Shown: positions 26,905 to 35,230 of the stretch, piece after piece
Layout: each line of letters starts with the position of its first letter
Position numbering within the stretch: position 1 is the first letter of the stretch
From: Pseudomonas sp. NFIX28
GTDB lineage: Bacteria; Pseudomonadota; Gammaproteobacteria; Pseudomonadales; Pseudomonadaceae
Direction: 5' to 3'
Length of the DNA: 64,000 bases
Assembly (NCBI RefSeq): GCF_900107395.1
Contig: NZ_FNPW01000006.1
Location: 265,686 to 329,685 of the forward strand
Made by a program: the position numbers and the translations under genes
Notes under the pieces: generated by a model
The model's input: only the letters and a program-made list of their open reading frames with translations
The model's database searches: none
Told to the model about the DNA's origin: nothing

Positions 26905-29517
26905 TTAACCGGCTTTTTCGATCAACTGCTCCACCGCGGGGGCGAAACCGAAGGCTCGGGCCAGGTCGAAGATCGCTTCGGCATCCTCCAGCGGGGGACG
27001 CTTGCCGATGCTGTAGTCGCGCTGCAAACCGGCCATGGTCAGGACCATGGTTTCGGCCAGGCAACTGAAGGTCACGCCGGTGGGCAGACCGGTAAGGTTC
27101 TGCTGGCCGAAACGCTGGCTGCGATCGGGCAGATGGATCAGGCCGCCTTCGATCACCGTCACGTCCGGGCGCAGCGCCAGGGTCACGTGGCCGATGTCCG
27201 GCGGCTGCGCGCAGTCGCAGATGATCGCGTTCTGATGCAGCACCAGCGGGTCGATAAAGGCCGAGCCGTTGGAGGTCGCCGAGAGCACGGTTTCCAGGCG
27301 CGGCAGCCAGTGGCCCAGGTCGGCGGTGATCACCAGCGGCGGCTGCACGTGCGGCTTGCTGCGGGCCAGGGCATCGACGCTGTCGAACAGCGCGCGCAAT
27401 TGCTCCTCGTCGCCAAGGTCGCGGTCCAGCAGTTGCTCGACGCTGGCCAGGTTCGGCAGGAGCAGCACCAGGGGCTTGGCGATGCCACTGTTGTGGCCGC
27501 CCTGGATCTGCAGCAAGGCGTCGCGATACAGCTCGCCGGCGACCAGCCGCAATTCATCCATGGCGCCACGATTGGCCGCGTTGCCGAGCAGCACCAGGTG
27601 CTCGCAGAAGCGCCCCAGGCGCAGGCTGGCCAGGCGGCCCACGGAGCCGTAGGCGCCAATCACCCCGGTCAGGCGCTTGGCCAGCGGCGCGCCGCGGTTG
27701 GCGCAGGTGCTCAGCAGCGCATCGACGCCGACCATGGCAGTCAGGCTGTTGCCGGTGGTGGTGTGGAACCGCTGGTTGATTACATCCATGCCGGCATTGG
27801 AAATCACCGAGGTGTAGGCCCCCAGCCCGACGAAATCCACCTCCAGCTCGGCGACGCTGTCCAGGTAGTTGCCCAGCAGCTTGCGCCGCTTGCCAAGGCT
27901 CAGGCGCATCAGGTCGCGCGGTTGCAGCAGGCTGCCGACCAGCCAGCCTTCGACGTAGTCGCCGGCATCGTTGTAGACCCGCCGGGCGTGATAGGACACC
28001 CCGGCGTCGAGGTCGGGCTTGGCCCATTCGGAGAAGTCGTCGAGCCAGCCCTGCATGAAGGTTTTTTCCGCCGCCGACAGCCCCAGGCCGTCCACCACGC
28101 TGTCGCCGTTGACGCTCTCGGCGGTGGTCGGGTGCAACAGGAAGGCGAAGCGCCCCAGGCAGCGCCCGCTGCTGCGCGGTTTGCCGGGCACGACCCAGGG
28201 GCCCGGCACCACGCGCGGGCCGACGTAACCGTGGGCTTCGAGGATCAAGCGATGCTGCTGGTTGTGCACCACTCGTTCCGCCACCGCCTTGAGCCCCTCG
28301 AGCAGCACGTCGATGTCGGCGCGCTCGATGCACAGCGGCGGCTGGATGCGCAGCACGTTGCCCTCAGTGAGGGTCGGCAGGCAGTACACGCCATGCCGGC
28401 TTTTCAGGTAGCCGCAGACGATCGGCACCAGGGCGCCGAAAGCGCTGGCCAGCGACAGCGTGTACAAGCGCTCGCCGCTCCAACGCCGAAACTTCAGGCC
28501 GAGCATCAGGCCACGGCCGTCGAGGCTGTGGAACACCTCGGGATAGTCCTGCACCAGCCGCGACAGCCCGGCGTACAGGTAGGCGCCCTGCTCCGCCGCA
28601 TGCTTGAGCTGGGCGCCGTCATTGGCCGTGAGCTGGTCGAGCACAGCCAGGCCGATGGCGGCGCTGAAGCCGTTCACGGCGAAGGTGGAGCTGTGGTGCC
28701 GGTCGAAATCGCGGCTCCAGCACTGCTCGCCGTAGATGCACGCGCCGATGGCCGCGACGCCGCCGCCCAGGGCCTTGGCCAGCAGCACCACGTCCGGCGT
28801 CAGGCCGTGGGCGGTGGCGGCGAACAGCTCGCCGGTACGGCCCAGGCCGGTCTGGATTTCATCGAGCACGAACAAGGTGCCGTATTGGCGGCAGAGGTTC
28901 TGCGCCGCCAGCAGGTAGCCTGGCGGCGGGGTAATCATGCCCGCCTCGCCCTGCACCGCCTCGACGAAAAAGGCCGCGGCGCGGCGGGTCTTGAGCAATT
29001 CCTCGAGGGCCTCCAGGTCGCCGTAGGGCACATGGCTGAAACCGTCGGCGCGGATCTGGAACGGCTCGCGGTAAATGGCCTTGCCGGTGACCCCCACCGC
29101 GCCCTGGGTCTTGCCGTGAAAGCCGGTCTGGGTGCCGATCACCAGTTCGCGCTGGGTCGCGGCGCGGCACAGTTTGATCGCCGCTTCGACGCTCTCCGCG
29201 CCGCTGGTGGTGAAGGTCACTTTCGAGTGCGTACCCGGCGCCAGCTCGATCAGGCGCCGCGCCAGCTCTTCGGCGCCGGGGTTGATCAGCGGTTGGACCA
29301 GCGAGGCCTGGCCGCTGGCGAGAAACCTGTGGATCGCCTCGGTAATAGGCGCCGCGCCATAACCGAAGGGCACCGCGCCGAACTGGCCGACGAAGTCGAT
29401 CAGGGTCTGGCCACTGGCGGTTTCGATACGGGTGCCCTGGGCGCGCACCACGGTCTCGTTGAGGCCGACGAATTCCAGCAGTTCCTGGCGGGTGATGTTG
29501 AGCAACGAGTCAGCCAT
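26905..29517 (-). CDS. Class III aminotransferase fused to an acyl-ACP-reductase-like domain
   Basis: 870 residues in two parts. Residues 1-~430 are a class III PLP aminotransferase: TTSGAESVEAAIKLCR, FVLDEIQTGLGRTG, and the PLP lysine in LLAKALGGGV. Residues ~470-860 resemble cyanobacterial fatty acyl-ACP reductase (AAR): FVGLGAYTSVISN, TTTGNSLTAMVGV, the NADPH Rossmann motif VIGAYGSVGRLASLRL, and CDCAQPPDIG. The likely sequence is reductive release of an acyl-ACP as aldehyde, then transamination to an amine. This is the same logic as TamH of tambjamine YP1. It lies 3 bases after the ACP gene. The domain assignments are from motifs; the AAR link is the less certain half. Confidence 0.82.
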   Translation of the reverse strand: MADSLLNITRQELLEFVGLNETVVRAQGTRIETASGQTLIDFVGQFGAVPFGYGAAPITEAIHRFLASGQASLVQPLINPGAEELARRLIELAPGTHSKVTFTTSGAESVEAAIKLCRAATQRELVIGTQTGFHGKTQGAVGVTGKAIYREPFQIRADGFSHVPYGDLEALEELLKTRRAAAFFVEAVQGEAGMITPPPGYLLAAQNLCRQYGTLFVLDEIQTGLGRTGELFAATAHGLTPDVVLLAKALGGGVAAIGACIYGEQCWSRDFDRHHSSTFAVNGFSAAIGLAVLDQLTANDGAQLKHAAEQGAYLYAGLSRLVQDYPEVFHSLDGRGLMLGLKFRRWSGERLYTLSLASAFGALVPIVCGYLKSRHGVYCLPTLTEGNVLRIQPPLCIERADIDVLLEGLKAVAERVVHNQQHRLILEAHGYVGPRVVPGPWVVPGKPRSSGRCLGRFAFLLHPTTAESVNGDSVVDGLGLSAAEKTFMQGWLDDFSEWAKPDLDAGVSYHARRVYNDAGDYVEGWLVGSLLQPRDLMRLSLGKRRKLLGNYLDSVAELEVDFVGLGAYTSVISNAGMDVINQRFHTTTGNSLTAMVGVDALLSTCANRGAPLAKRLTGVIGAYGSVGRLASLRLGRFCEHLVLLGNAANRGAMDELRLVAGELYRDALLQIQGGHNSGIAKPLVLLLPNLASVEQLLDRDLGDEEQLRALFDSVDALARSKPHVQPPLVITADLGHWLPRLETVLSATSNGSAFIDPLVLHQNAIICDCAQPPDIGHVTLALRPDVTVIEGGLIHLPDRSQRFGQQNLTGLPTGVTFSCLAETMVLTMAGLQRDYSIGKRPPLEDAEAIFDLARAFGFAPAVEQLIEKAG

Positions 29518-29520
29518 GAC

Positions 29521-29787
29521 TTACCTCCCCACCGCGCCGAGCGCGCCCTGGTTGATGACGCCGTACAGGTGCCGGCTGACCTTGCTCACGGTGTCGTGCT
29601 GGTAGGCCAGCTCGGGGTCCAGGGAGATGCCGAAACGGTCTTCGAACTCGGCGGACAGGCCGACGATCAATACCGAATCGACGCCCATCTCATGGAACGA
29701 ACGCTCGACGTCCAGCGACCCGGAGTCGACCTCCAGCAGGCTGGCCAGGGTTTCGGTCACGGCAAAGGTTATTTCGTCTATATGCAC
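29521..29787 (-). CDS. Free-standing acyl carrier protein
   Basis: 88 residues from a GTG at 29787, preceded by a strong GGGAGG. The phosphopantetheine site is MGVDSVLIVGL with Ser near 38. The charge is acidic and the helix layout is normal for ACPs. It is the partner of the fatty acyl-AMP ligase encoded at 31559 and the reductase directly downstream. It is the first gene of the 29.8 to 22.3 kb operon. Confidence 0.93.
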   Translation of the reverse strand: MHIDEITFAVTETLASLLEVDSGSLDVERSFHEMGVDSVLIVGLSAEFEDRFGISLDPELAYQHDTVSKVSRHLYGVINQGALGAVGR

Positions 29788-29971
29788 AGTCGCCTCCCAG
29801 CGTATTTCGCTTCCTTTGCATGGCCGTTGGCCCGCGCCAACCGCGTGGTGAAACCACCGGTTGAACGCTTGGGCAGGCGTCTTGATGCAAGTGCGTTTTG
29901 AGTGTGGACAACCCGCTACAGCAGGCTATTTGCTACACCCCGATGCTCGGCGTCATGCCGGCCGAGCTCAA

Positions 29972-29987
29972 TACTCCGTAAGGAGTA
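29972..29987. promoter_or_regulatory. 16-bp palindrome upstream of the ACP operon
   Basis: TACTCCGTAAGGAGTA is a perfect palindrome with 6-bp arms, 185 bases upstream of the ACP start. A related sequence (13 of 16 identical) lies upstream of the ligase gene at 33512. It is a candidate operator for the LuxR-type regulator of the cluster. Confidence 0.45.
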
Positions 29988-29995
29988 GCGAGCGC

Positions 29996-30115
29996 TGTAG
30001 CCGCTGCCGAGCTATGGCGAGGCTGCGATAGGACCGAAGGTCCTCCAGCGGTTTCAAAATCCCTGCGCCCCCTGCGGGGTCGGTCGCAGCCTCGCAGGCT
30101 CGGCAGCGGCTACAG
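29996..30115. repeat. REPIN-like inverted pair (GTAGCCGCTGCCG type)
   Basis: TGTAGCCGCTGCCGAGC opens the unit and GCTCGGCAGCGGCTACA closes it as its inverse. The same unit recurs at 30223-30331, 48404-48533, 51469-51612, 53138-53240 and 54548-54715. Confidence 0.75.
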
Positions 30116-30222
30116 GGTTTAGTGCCGGCCGGCAGGTTGCGCATGGCTTTTGATCCATACGCCCCATCGGGAAGAACCTCACTTTCAGACGGCGCCTTAC
30201 ACGAACTAACGCCCACACCCCC

Positions 30223-30331
30223 TGTAGCCGCTGCCGCAGGCTGCGATAGGACCGAAGGTCCTCCAGCGGTCTCAAGATCCTGCGCCTGCTGCGCAGTCGA
30301 TCGCAGCCTCGCGGGCTCGGCAGCGGCTACG
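30223..30331. repeat. REPIN-like inverted pair (GTAGCCGCTGCCG type)
   Basis: This is a second copy 108 bases after the first, again with inverted outer units (TGTAGCCGCTGCCGCAGGCT ... GGCTCGGCAGCGGCTAC). Confidence 0.75.
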
Positions 30332-30369
30332 GAGCGCCGACCGGTAGGTCGCGCATGGCTTTTGATTTT

Positions 30370-30530
30370 GATCTACCCGCCCCATCGGGAGGCCGGAGCG
30401 AGAGAACCTGAGCGCAGCGAAGGCCGTACGCAGGGGCAAGCGTTTTTGCTTACTTTTTGCTGGGCCGGCATTCCGGCGTCTGAAAAAAGTGAGTCGCCGT
30501 AAGGGCGAAACCGCCAGCCGCCGTTACCGC
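30370..30530. repeat. Dispersed Pseudomonas intergenic repeat
   Basis: The sequence from GGGAGGCCGGAGCGAGAG to AGTGAGTCGCCGTAAGGGCG, with its CTTACTTTTTGCTGGGCC centre, matches a repeat I recall from many intergenic regions of fluorescent pseudomonads. It is often misread as a small gene. No other copy is in this window, so this rests on memory. The rest of 30332-30692 holds no supported gene. Confidence 0.5.
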
Positions 30531-30692
30531 AGGAACGGATATGTACCCCGTCCAAAAAATGCAGCGCCCACAAACGTCATCACGGCCAATCGAACATCGA
30601 CCGGCCGCTGCAACAGAGGCGCACACAACGCCGAAGCACTGACCCCCGTCAGCACTGTGGAAGGGTTACCAAATGAAAGAAGCAGGCAGTAC

Positions 30693-31562
30693 TCACTCGT
30701 CGCAGAACAACGCCGCGATCTGCGCCCGACTTGACGCCTGGAGTTTGGAGAAAATGTTCTGCAGGTGGGTTTTCACGGTCTTGTCGCTGATGCCGAGGAT
30801 CTGGCCAATCTCCCAGTTGGTCTTGCCTCGGGCCACCCAGCGCGAAATCTCCGCTTCGCGGCTGGACAGGATGGACAACAGTTGATGGTTCGGCCCCGGG
30901 TTGTGGCGCAACAGCTTGCTGCCCAGCGCCCGGTTCAGGGCGATGTGCAGGTACGGGGCGAAGACCATCATGCGCATTTTGCTTTCGTGGGCCACGGTGG
31001 CCGAGATGTTGTGGAAGAAGTAGCCGGTGAAGGTGTTGCGGTGCAACCCGGGCAGCAGGGTCCAGCCCAGGTTGCGTATGCCATGTTCGCGAAAGATCTT
31101 CGCCCACACCTGGTCCGGCGAGCTGCCCAGGCGCTCCAGGGTGGTGAACTTGGGGCGCCCGCAATGCTCGATGGGGTCGATGCCCAGCGGCGGAATCATG
31201 CCGTCGCGGCCGACGATGGCCTTGATCAGGTCATCGGAGACGCTGTCCGGATGAATCAGGTGCGAAAAGAACACCCGGTGCGCGCGGACCCGGCCGCTGG
31301 CGAACACGAAGTTCTCGCACGGCAGGATCTGCGGCAGCGCCAGTTCGGTCTGCTGGGTGAGCTCGGCAATGCTGCGCGCCGAGGTGATGGAGTTGAGCAC
31401 GCCGGTCAGTTGCAGCCGTTGCTGGCTGTCGGTGGGCGGCAACGACAGCACCGACCGCGGGCGGCTGGCCAGTTCCAGCCGCGGTTCGCAGAAGGCCGGC
31501 TGGGCGAACAGCAGCGCCGCGGGCTTGGGCGCATGCACCGGGCCGATCGATAGACTGGTCAT
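30693..31562 (-). CDS. LuxR-type transcriptional regulator of the lipid cluster
   Basis: 289 residues. The C-terminal ~65 residues are a LuxR/GerE helix-turn-helix (LSSREAEISRWVARGKTNWEIGQILGISDKTVKTHLQNIFSKL). The N-terminal ~200 residues lack clear autoinducer-binding motifs and resemble the EpsA-like group instead. The start overlaps the ligase stop by 4 bases, so regulator and ligase are made together. It is a likely pathway-specific activator. Confidence 0.88.
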   Translation of the reverse strand: MTSLSIGPVHAPKPAALLFAQPAFCEPRLELASRPRSVLSLPPTDSQQRLQLTGVLNSITSARSIAELTQQTELALPQILPCENFVFASGRVRAHRVFFSHLIHPDSVSDDLIKAIVGRDGMIPPLGIDPIEHCGRPKFTTLERLGSSPDQVWAKIFREHGIRNLGWTLLPGLHRNTFTGYFFHNISATVAHESKMRMMVFAPYLHIALNRALGSKLLRHNPGPNHQLLSILSSREAEISRWVARGKTNWEIGQILGISDKTVKTHLQNIFSKLQASSRAQIAALFCDE

Positions 31563-33400
31563 GCTTCCACGACCTGGCTGTCGGCGGTGATGTCACGCAG
31601 GATCCGCCCATTGCTCTCCACCGCGACCACCGACTTGTCCAGCGGATGCGCTTCGGCCGGCGCGGAGCCGCCCTGCGCCGCCAGCCAGGGAGCGAACTGC
31701 TTGCGGCACTCCTGGCGCTTGATCTTGCCGCTGGAGGTACGCGGCAACGACCCGCCGAACACCAGCAACAGCACCGGCCGCGCCAGTTGGTGCTGTTGCC
31801 ACAGCCGCGCCTTCAAGTCGCTGAACAGCTGCGGCAGGTCGAGGCTGCGCAAGGCACGCCGTTCGATTTCCTGGGCGATCACCACCTGCTCGCTGTCGCC
31901 GGTCTCGATGCTGAAGGCCGCGGTGCCGTCCGGGCGAAAACTGTCATGGGTGCGCAGCACGGTGTTCTCGATATCGCCGGGGTGGTGATTGACGCCATTG
32001 ACGATGATCAGGTCCTTGAGCCGCCCGGTGACGAACAGCTCGCCGTCGAGCAGGAACCCCAGGTCGCCGGTGCGAAAGTAACGCGACCAGCCGAGCGTCG
32101 GCGGTGCCGGGCGAAAGGCCGCCGCGGTGCTCTCCGGGCGCTGCCAGTAACCGCTGGCGACGCTGTCGCCGAGGATGCAGATTTCCCCGACCCGGCCGTC
32201 CTCCAGCGGCTGCTCGGTGTGCGGGTCGCAAATGAACGGGCCCTGCCCGGGAATCCCGCGGCCACTGCTGACCAGGGTGCGCAGGCGCAACTCGGCGTCG
32301 CTGCCCGGGCCTTGATGCAGGCACGCCACGTTGTCCTCCAGCAAGCCGGCGTGGAACTGGCGGATCACCGGCTCGCGCTTGCTGCCGCCGGCGCTGACCA
32401 TCAGCGTGCCTTCGGCCAGCCCGTAGCAGGGAAAGGCCGAGGTGCTGGCAAAACCAGCGCGGGCGAAACGCTCATGGAAGGCGGCAATGGTCTGCGCCCG
32501 CACATGCTCGGCGCCGTTGAAGGCCACCTCCCAGCTGCTCAGGTCGAGGCCGGCCAGTTCGTCGTCCTTGATCTTGCGCAGGCACAATTCATAGGCGAAG
32601 TTCGGCCCGCCGCTGACGGTGCCGCGATAGGTGCTGATGGCCTGCAACCAGCGCAACGGCCGCTGCAGGAAGTGGATCGGCGCCAGCAGGGTCGAGCCGA
32701 AGCCGACGAACAAGGATTGCAGGATGCCGCCGATCAGGCCCATGTCGTGATACGGCGGCAACCAGCTGACCAGGTGGCTGTCCTTGTGGGTCAGGAAGCC
32801 GCGGCTGATGCTGCGCGAGTTGTGAATCAGGTTGCCATGGGTCACCGCCACTCCTTTGGGAGTGCCGGTGGAGCCGGAGGTGTATTGCAAAAAGGCGATA
32901 TCGTCGCGGGTCATCGGCACGGCCCGCCATTCGCTGGCCAGGGCCAGGTCGAGACTCGCCATGTCCAGCACCCGCGGACTCTGCGCCTGCCCCAGCCGGG
33001 CCTGGATGGTCGGGACATCCTCGCCACTGGCCAGAGCCGCCGTCGGCTGGCAATCGTCGATGATGCCGTCCAGCCGGTCCAGGGTCTTGGTCGCCCCCGG
33101 CGGGTAGGCCGGCACCGCCACCAGGCCGGCATACAGACAGCCCATAAAGGCAATCACGTAGTCCAGGCCCGGCTTGAGCAGGATCAGCACCCTGTCTCCC
33201 GCCCGGCAATGCACCTGCAACCGGGCCGCCGCGGCTCTTGCCGCGCGGTCCAGTTCAGAGAAGGTGATGAGGGTTTCTTCGTCTCGCCCGTTATGCAGAA
33301 AACGATAGGCCAATCGGTCCGGGATCGTATGTGCGTGAAGCTGCAGACATTCCGAAAAATTCACATACGGAACGTCGCTATCGTGGTCGTTCGTAGTCAT
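31559..33400 (-). CDS. Fatty acyl-AMP ligase (FAAL)
   Basis: 613 residues. The ANL fold motifs are YTSGSTGTPKGVAVTHGN (~170), GGPNFAYELC (~265, typical of FAALs), the A5-type block YGLAEGTLMVS, and RTGDLGFLLDGELFVTGRLKDLIIVNG. FAALs adenylate free fatty acids and pass them to an ACP instead of CoA; the length and the GGPNFAYELC block separate it from acyl-CoA ligases. It is the probable entry enzyme of the cluster. It is divergent from the amidase gene across a 346-base control region. Confidence 0.9.
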   Translation of the reverse strand: MTTNDHDSDVPYVNFSECLQLHAHTIPDRLAYRFLHNGRDEETLITFSELDRAARAAAARLQVHCRAGDRVLILLKPGLDYVIAFMGCLYAGLVAVPAYPPGATKTLDRLDGIIDDCQPTAALASGEDVPTIQARLGQAQSPRVLDMASLDLALASEWRAVPMTRDDIAFLQYTSGSTGTPKGVAVTHGNLIHNSRSISRGFLTHKDSHLVSWLPPYHDMGLIGGILQSLFVGFGSTLLAPIHFLQRPLRWLQAISTYRGTVSGGPNFAYELCLRKIKDDELAGLDLSSWEVAFNGAEHVRAQTIAAFHERFARAGFASTSAFPCYGLAEGTLMVSAGGSKREPVIRQFHAGLLEDNVACLHQGPGSDAELRLRTLVSSGRGIPGQGPFICDPHTEQPLEDGRVGEICILGDSVASGYWQRPESTAAAFRPAPPTLGWSRYFRTGDLGFLLDGELFVTGRLKDLIIVNGVNHHPGDIENTVLRTHDSFRPDGTAAFSIETGDSEQVVIAQEIERRALRSLDLPQLFSDLKARLWQQHQLARPVLLLVFGGSLPRTSSGKIKRQECRKQFAPWLAAQGGSAPAEAHPLDKSVVAVESNGRILRDITADSQVVEA

Positions 33401-33436
33401 TATTTTGTGTCCAGGCAGCCGTACTTAGCCATCTCC

Positions 33437-33464
33437 CGCAAGGCCCGAAATCTGCGGCCTTGCG
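33437..33464. promoter_or_regulatory. Inverted repeat upstream of the FAAL gene
   Basis: CGCAAGGCC-N10-GGCCTTGCG has perfect 9-bp arms and lies 37 bases before the FAAL start, inside the presumed 5' leader. It could be a protein operator or a leader hairpin. The rest of 33401-33746 holds no gene. Confidence 0.45.
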
Positions 33465-33511
33465 CATCCATTACGCTTGATCATCCTCTGGGAGCGCGCA
33501 GTCGAAGTTAA

Positions 33512-33527
33512 TACTCCGAACGGCGTA
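33512..33527. promoter_or_regulatory. Imperfect 16-bp palindrome between the FAAL and amidase genes
   Basis: TACTCCGAACGGCGTA shares AATACTCCG and 13 of 16 palindrome positions with the site at 29972. It lies 112 bases upstream of the FAAL start and 220 bases upstream of the amidase start. It is a candidate LuxR-regulator operator. Confidence 0.4.
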
Positions 33528-33746
33528 TACCCGCAATTTCCGCCCCCGGCGCATATTCGCCTCACGGCTCGATGCATGCATGGCTTTTTGCCATGTCAGG
33601 CGCAGTCATCAGCCTTTTTCAAGGATGTGAAGCCGATATCCGGGCCCGCGCAAGCCGGGCTTGTGTAACCGGCCATGTCATGAAACCCAGGCCGGAGCGG
33701 GAGCGCTCCGGTATCGCCAGCAGCGTGCACAGCACGGGAGAACAGG

Positions 33747-35216
33747 ATGTCTTTTAGCGAATACGCCACCTTCGATGCGGTCGGCCTGGCCGATCTGGTC
33801 AGGACCGGGCAGGTACGCCCCTCCGAACTGCTGGAGGAAGCCATACGCCGCATCGAAGCCTTCAACCCGGCGGTCAACGCCGTGGTCTACAAGGCCTACG
33901 AGCAAGCCCGGGCGCAGGCCGCCGCCCAGGACAAGGCACCGCCGATCGGTGCGCTGCACGGTGTGCCGTTCCTGCTCAAGGACATCCTCGGCGACTGCCA
34001 GGACCTGCCTTCGAGCCTGGCCTCGCGCATGCTGAAAACACGGGTGATGCCCCAGGACTGCGAGCTGGTGAAGCGCTTTCGCCAGGCCGGCCTGGTGTTC
34101 GTCGGCAAGACCAACGCCCCGGAGTTCGGCATTCTGCCCACCACCGAAGGCGCCTTCCATGGCCCGGCGCGCAACCCGTGGAACCTTGAATATTCCACCG
34201 GCGGCTCCAGTGGCGGCGCGGCCGCCGCGGTGGCCACCGGTATGGTCCCGGCGGCCCACGGCAACGACGGCGGCGGCTCGATCCGCATTCCGGCCTCGTG
34301 CTGCGGCCTGGTGGGCCTCAAGCCGACCCGGGCGCGCAACTCCCTGGCCCCGGACTTCGGCGAGCTGCTCAGCGGCCTGCTGGATGAACATGTGCTGACC
34401 CGCAGCGTGCGCGACAGCGCCGCCCTGCTCGACGCCACCCACGGCGTGGTGCCGGGCGACCCGTATCGCGCGCCGCCCATGCACCGGCGCTTTCTCGACC
34501 AGCTCGGCCAGGAACCGGGGCACCTGCGCATCGCCTTTTCCAGCACCGACCCGGCCGGGCGGCCGCTGCACCCCGACTGCGTCGCGGCGGTGGAAAGCAC
34601 CGCGCGTCTGCTCGAATCCCTCGGCCACCACGTGGAAGAAGCCGCGCCGCAGCTGGATTTGCAAAGCTTCGCCGAAGCTTTCAGCGCCCTGTGGTTTTCC
34701 GGGATCGCCTTCGCCGTGGAACTGATGAGCCTGCAACTGGGACGCGGTCCGCTGCCCGGCGAGCTGGAAAACCTGACCCGCGCCGTGCATCAACGCGGCC
34801 TCGGCGTGAGCGCGGTGGAATACCAGATGTCCGAGCTGGTGCTGCAGCAGGTCGGCCGGGAAATGGCACGCTTCCACCAGAGCTACGATTGCTGGCTGAC
34901 CCCGACCCTGGCCCGGCCGCCGCTGCGCAACGGCGTGGTGGATATCCACTCCAGCGACCTGGAAAGCACCTACGGCCCGCTGATCGACTACAGCCCCTTC
35001 ACCGCCATCCACAACGCCTCGGGGCAACCGGCGATTTCCCTGCCGCTGCACTGGAACGCCGAGGGCCTGCCGATCGGCCTGATGCTCAGCGCGGCCTTTG
35101 GCGAGGAAGGCCTGCTGTTCCGCCTAGCCGGCCAGCTGGAACAGGCACGCCCGTGGAAGGACCGGCGGCCACAGCTGTTCATGCAGCACAGCCCCCACGA
35201 AGCGGTTATCGGCTAA
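33747..35216 (+). CDS. Amidase-signature family enzyme
   Basis: 489 residues. The Ser-cisSer-Lys triad is visible: Lys in LLKDILGD (~77), the glycine/serine block STGGSSGGAAAAVATG with cis-Ser (~155), and the nucleophile Ser in GNDGGGSIRIPASCCG (~179). The family hydrolyses or transfers amide bonds. Next to a predicted amine-forming pathway it may form, trim or recycle an amide. It is co-transcribed with the desaturase 14 bases downstream. Confidence 0.9.
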   Translation: MSFSEYATFDAVGLADLVRTGQVRPSELLEEAIRRIEAFNPAVNAVVYKAYEQARAQAAAQDKAPPIGALHGVPFLLKDILGDCQDLPSSLASRMLKTRVMPQDCELVKRFRQAGLVFVGKTNAPEFGILPTTEGAFHGPARNPWNLEYSTGGSSGGAAAAVATGMVPAAHGNDGGGSIRIPASCCGLVGLKPTRARNSLAPDFGELLSGLLDEHVLTRSVRDSAALLDATHGVVPGDPYRAPPMHRRFLDQLGQEPGHLRIAFSSTDPAGRPLHPDCVAAVESTARLLESLGHHVEEAAPQLDLQSFAEAFSALWFSGIAFAVELMSLQLGRGPLPGELENLTRAVHQRGLGVSAVEYQMSELVLQQVGREMARFHQSYDCWLTPTLARPPLRNGVVDIHSSDLESTYGPLIDYSPFTAIHNASGQPAISLPLHWNAEGLPIGLMLSAAFGEEGLLFRLAGQLEQARPWKDRRPQLFMQHSPHEAVIG

Positions 35217-35230
35217 GGAGAGCACCGAGC

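Noticed and set aside
26854..29901. A 1015-codon plus-strand open frame antisense to the aminotransferase-reductase gene
   Set aside because: It is a by-product of high-GC codon use on the other strand; composition is Gln/His/Ala/Gly-rich with no domains, and the minus-strand gene has clear family motifs.
30122..30734. Small frames within the REP and dispersed-repeat region
   Set aside because: They translate repeated intergenic sequence known from many loci and show no gene features.
34691..35230. In-frame 180-codon extension of the third desaturase
   Set aside because: It overlaps the amidase gene in another frame; ATG 35231 has AAGGAG at the right distance.
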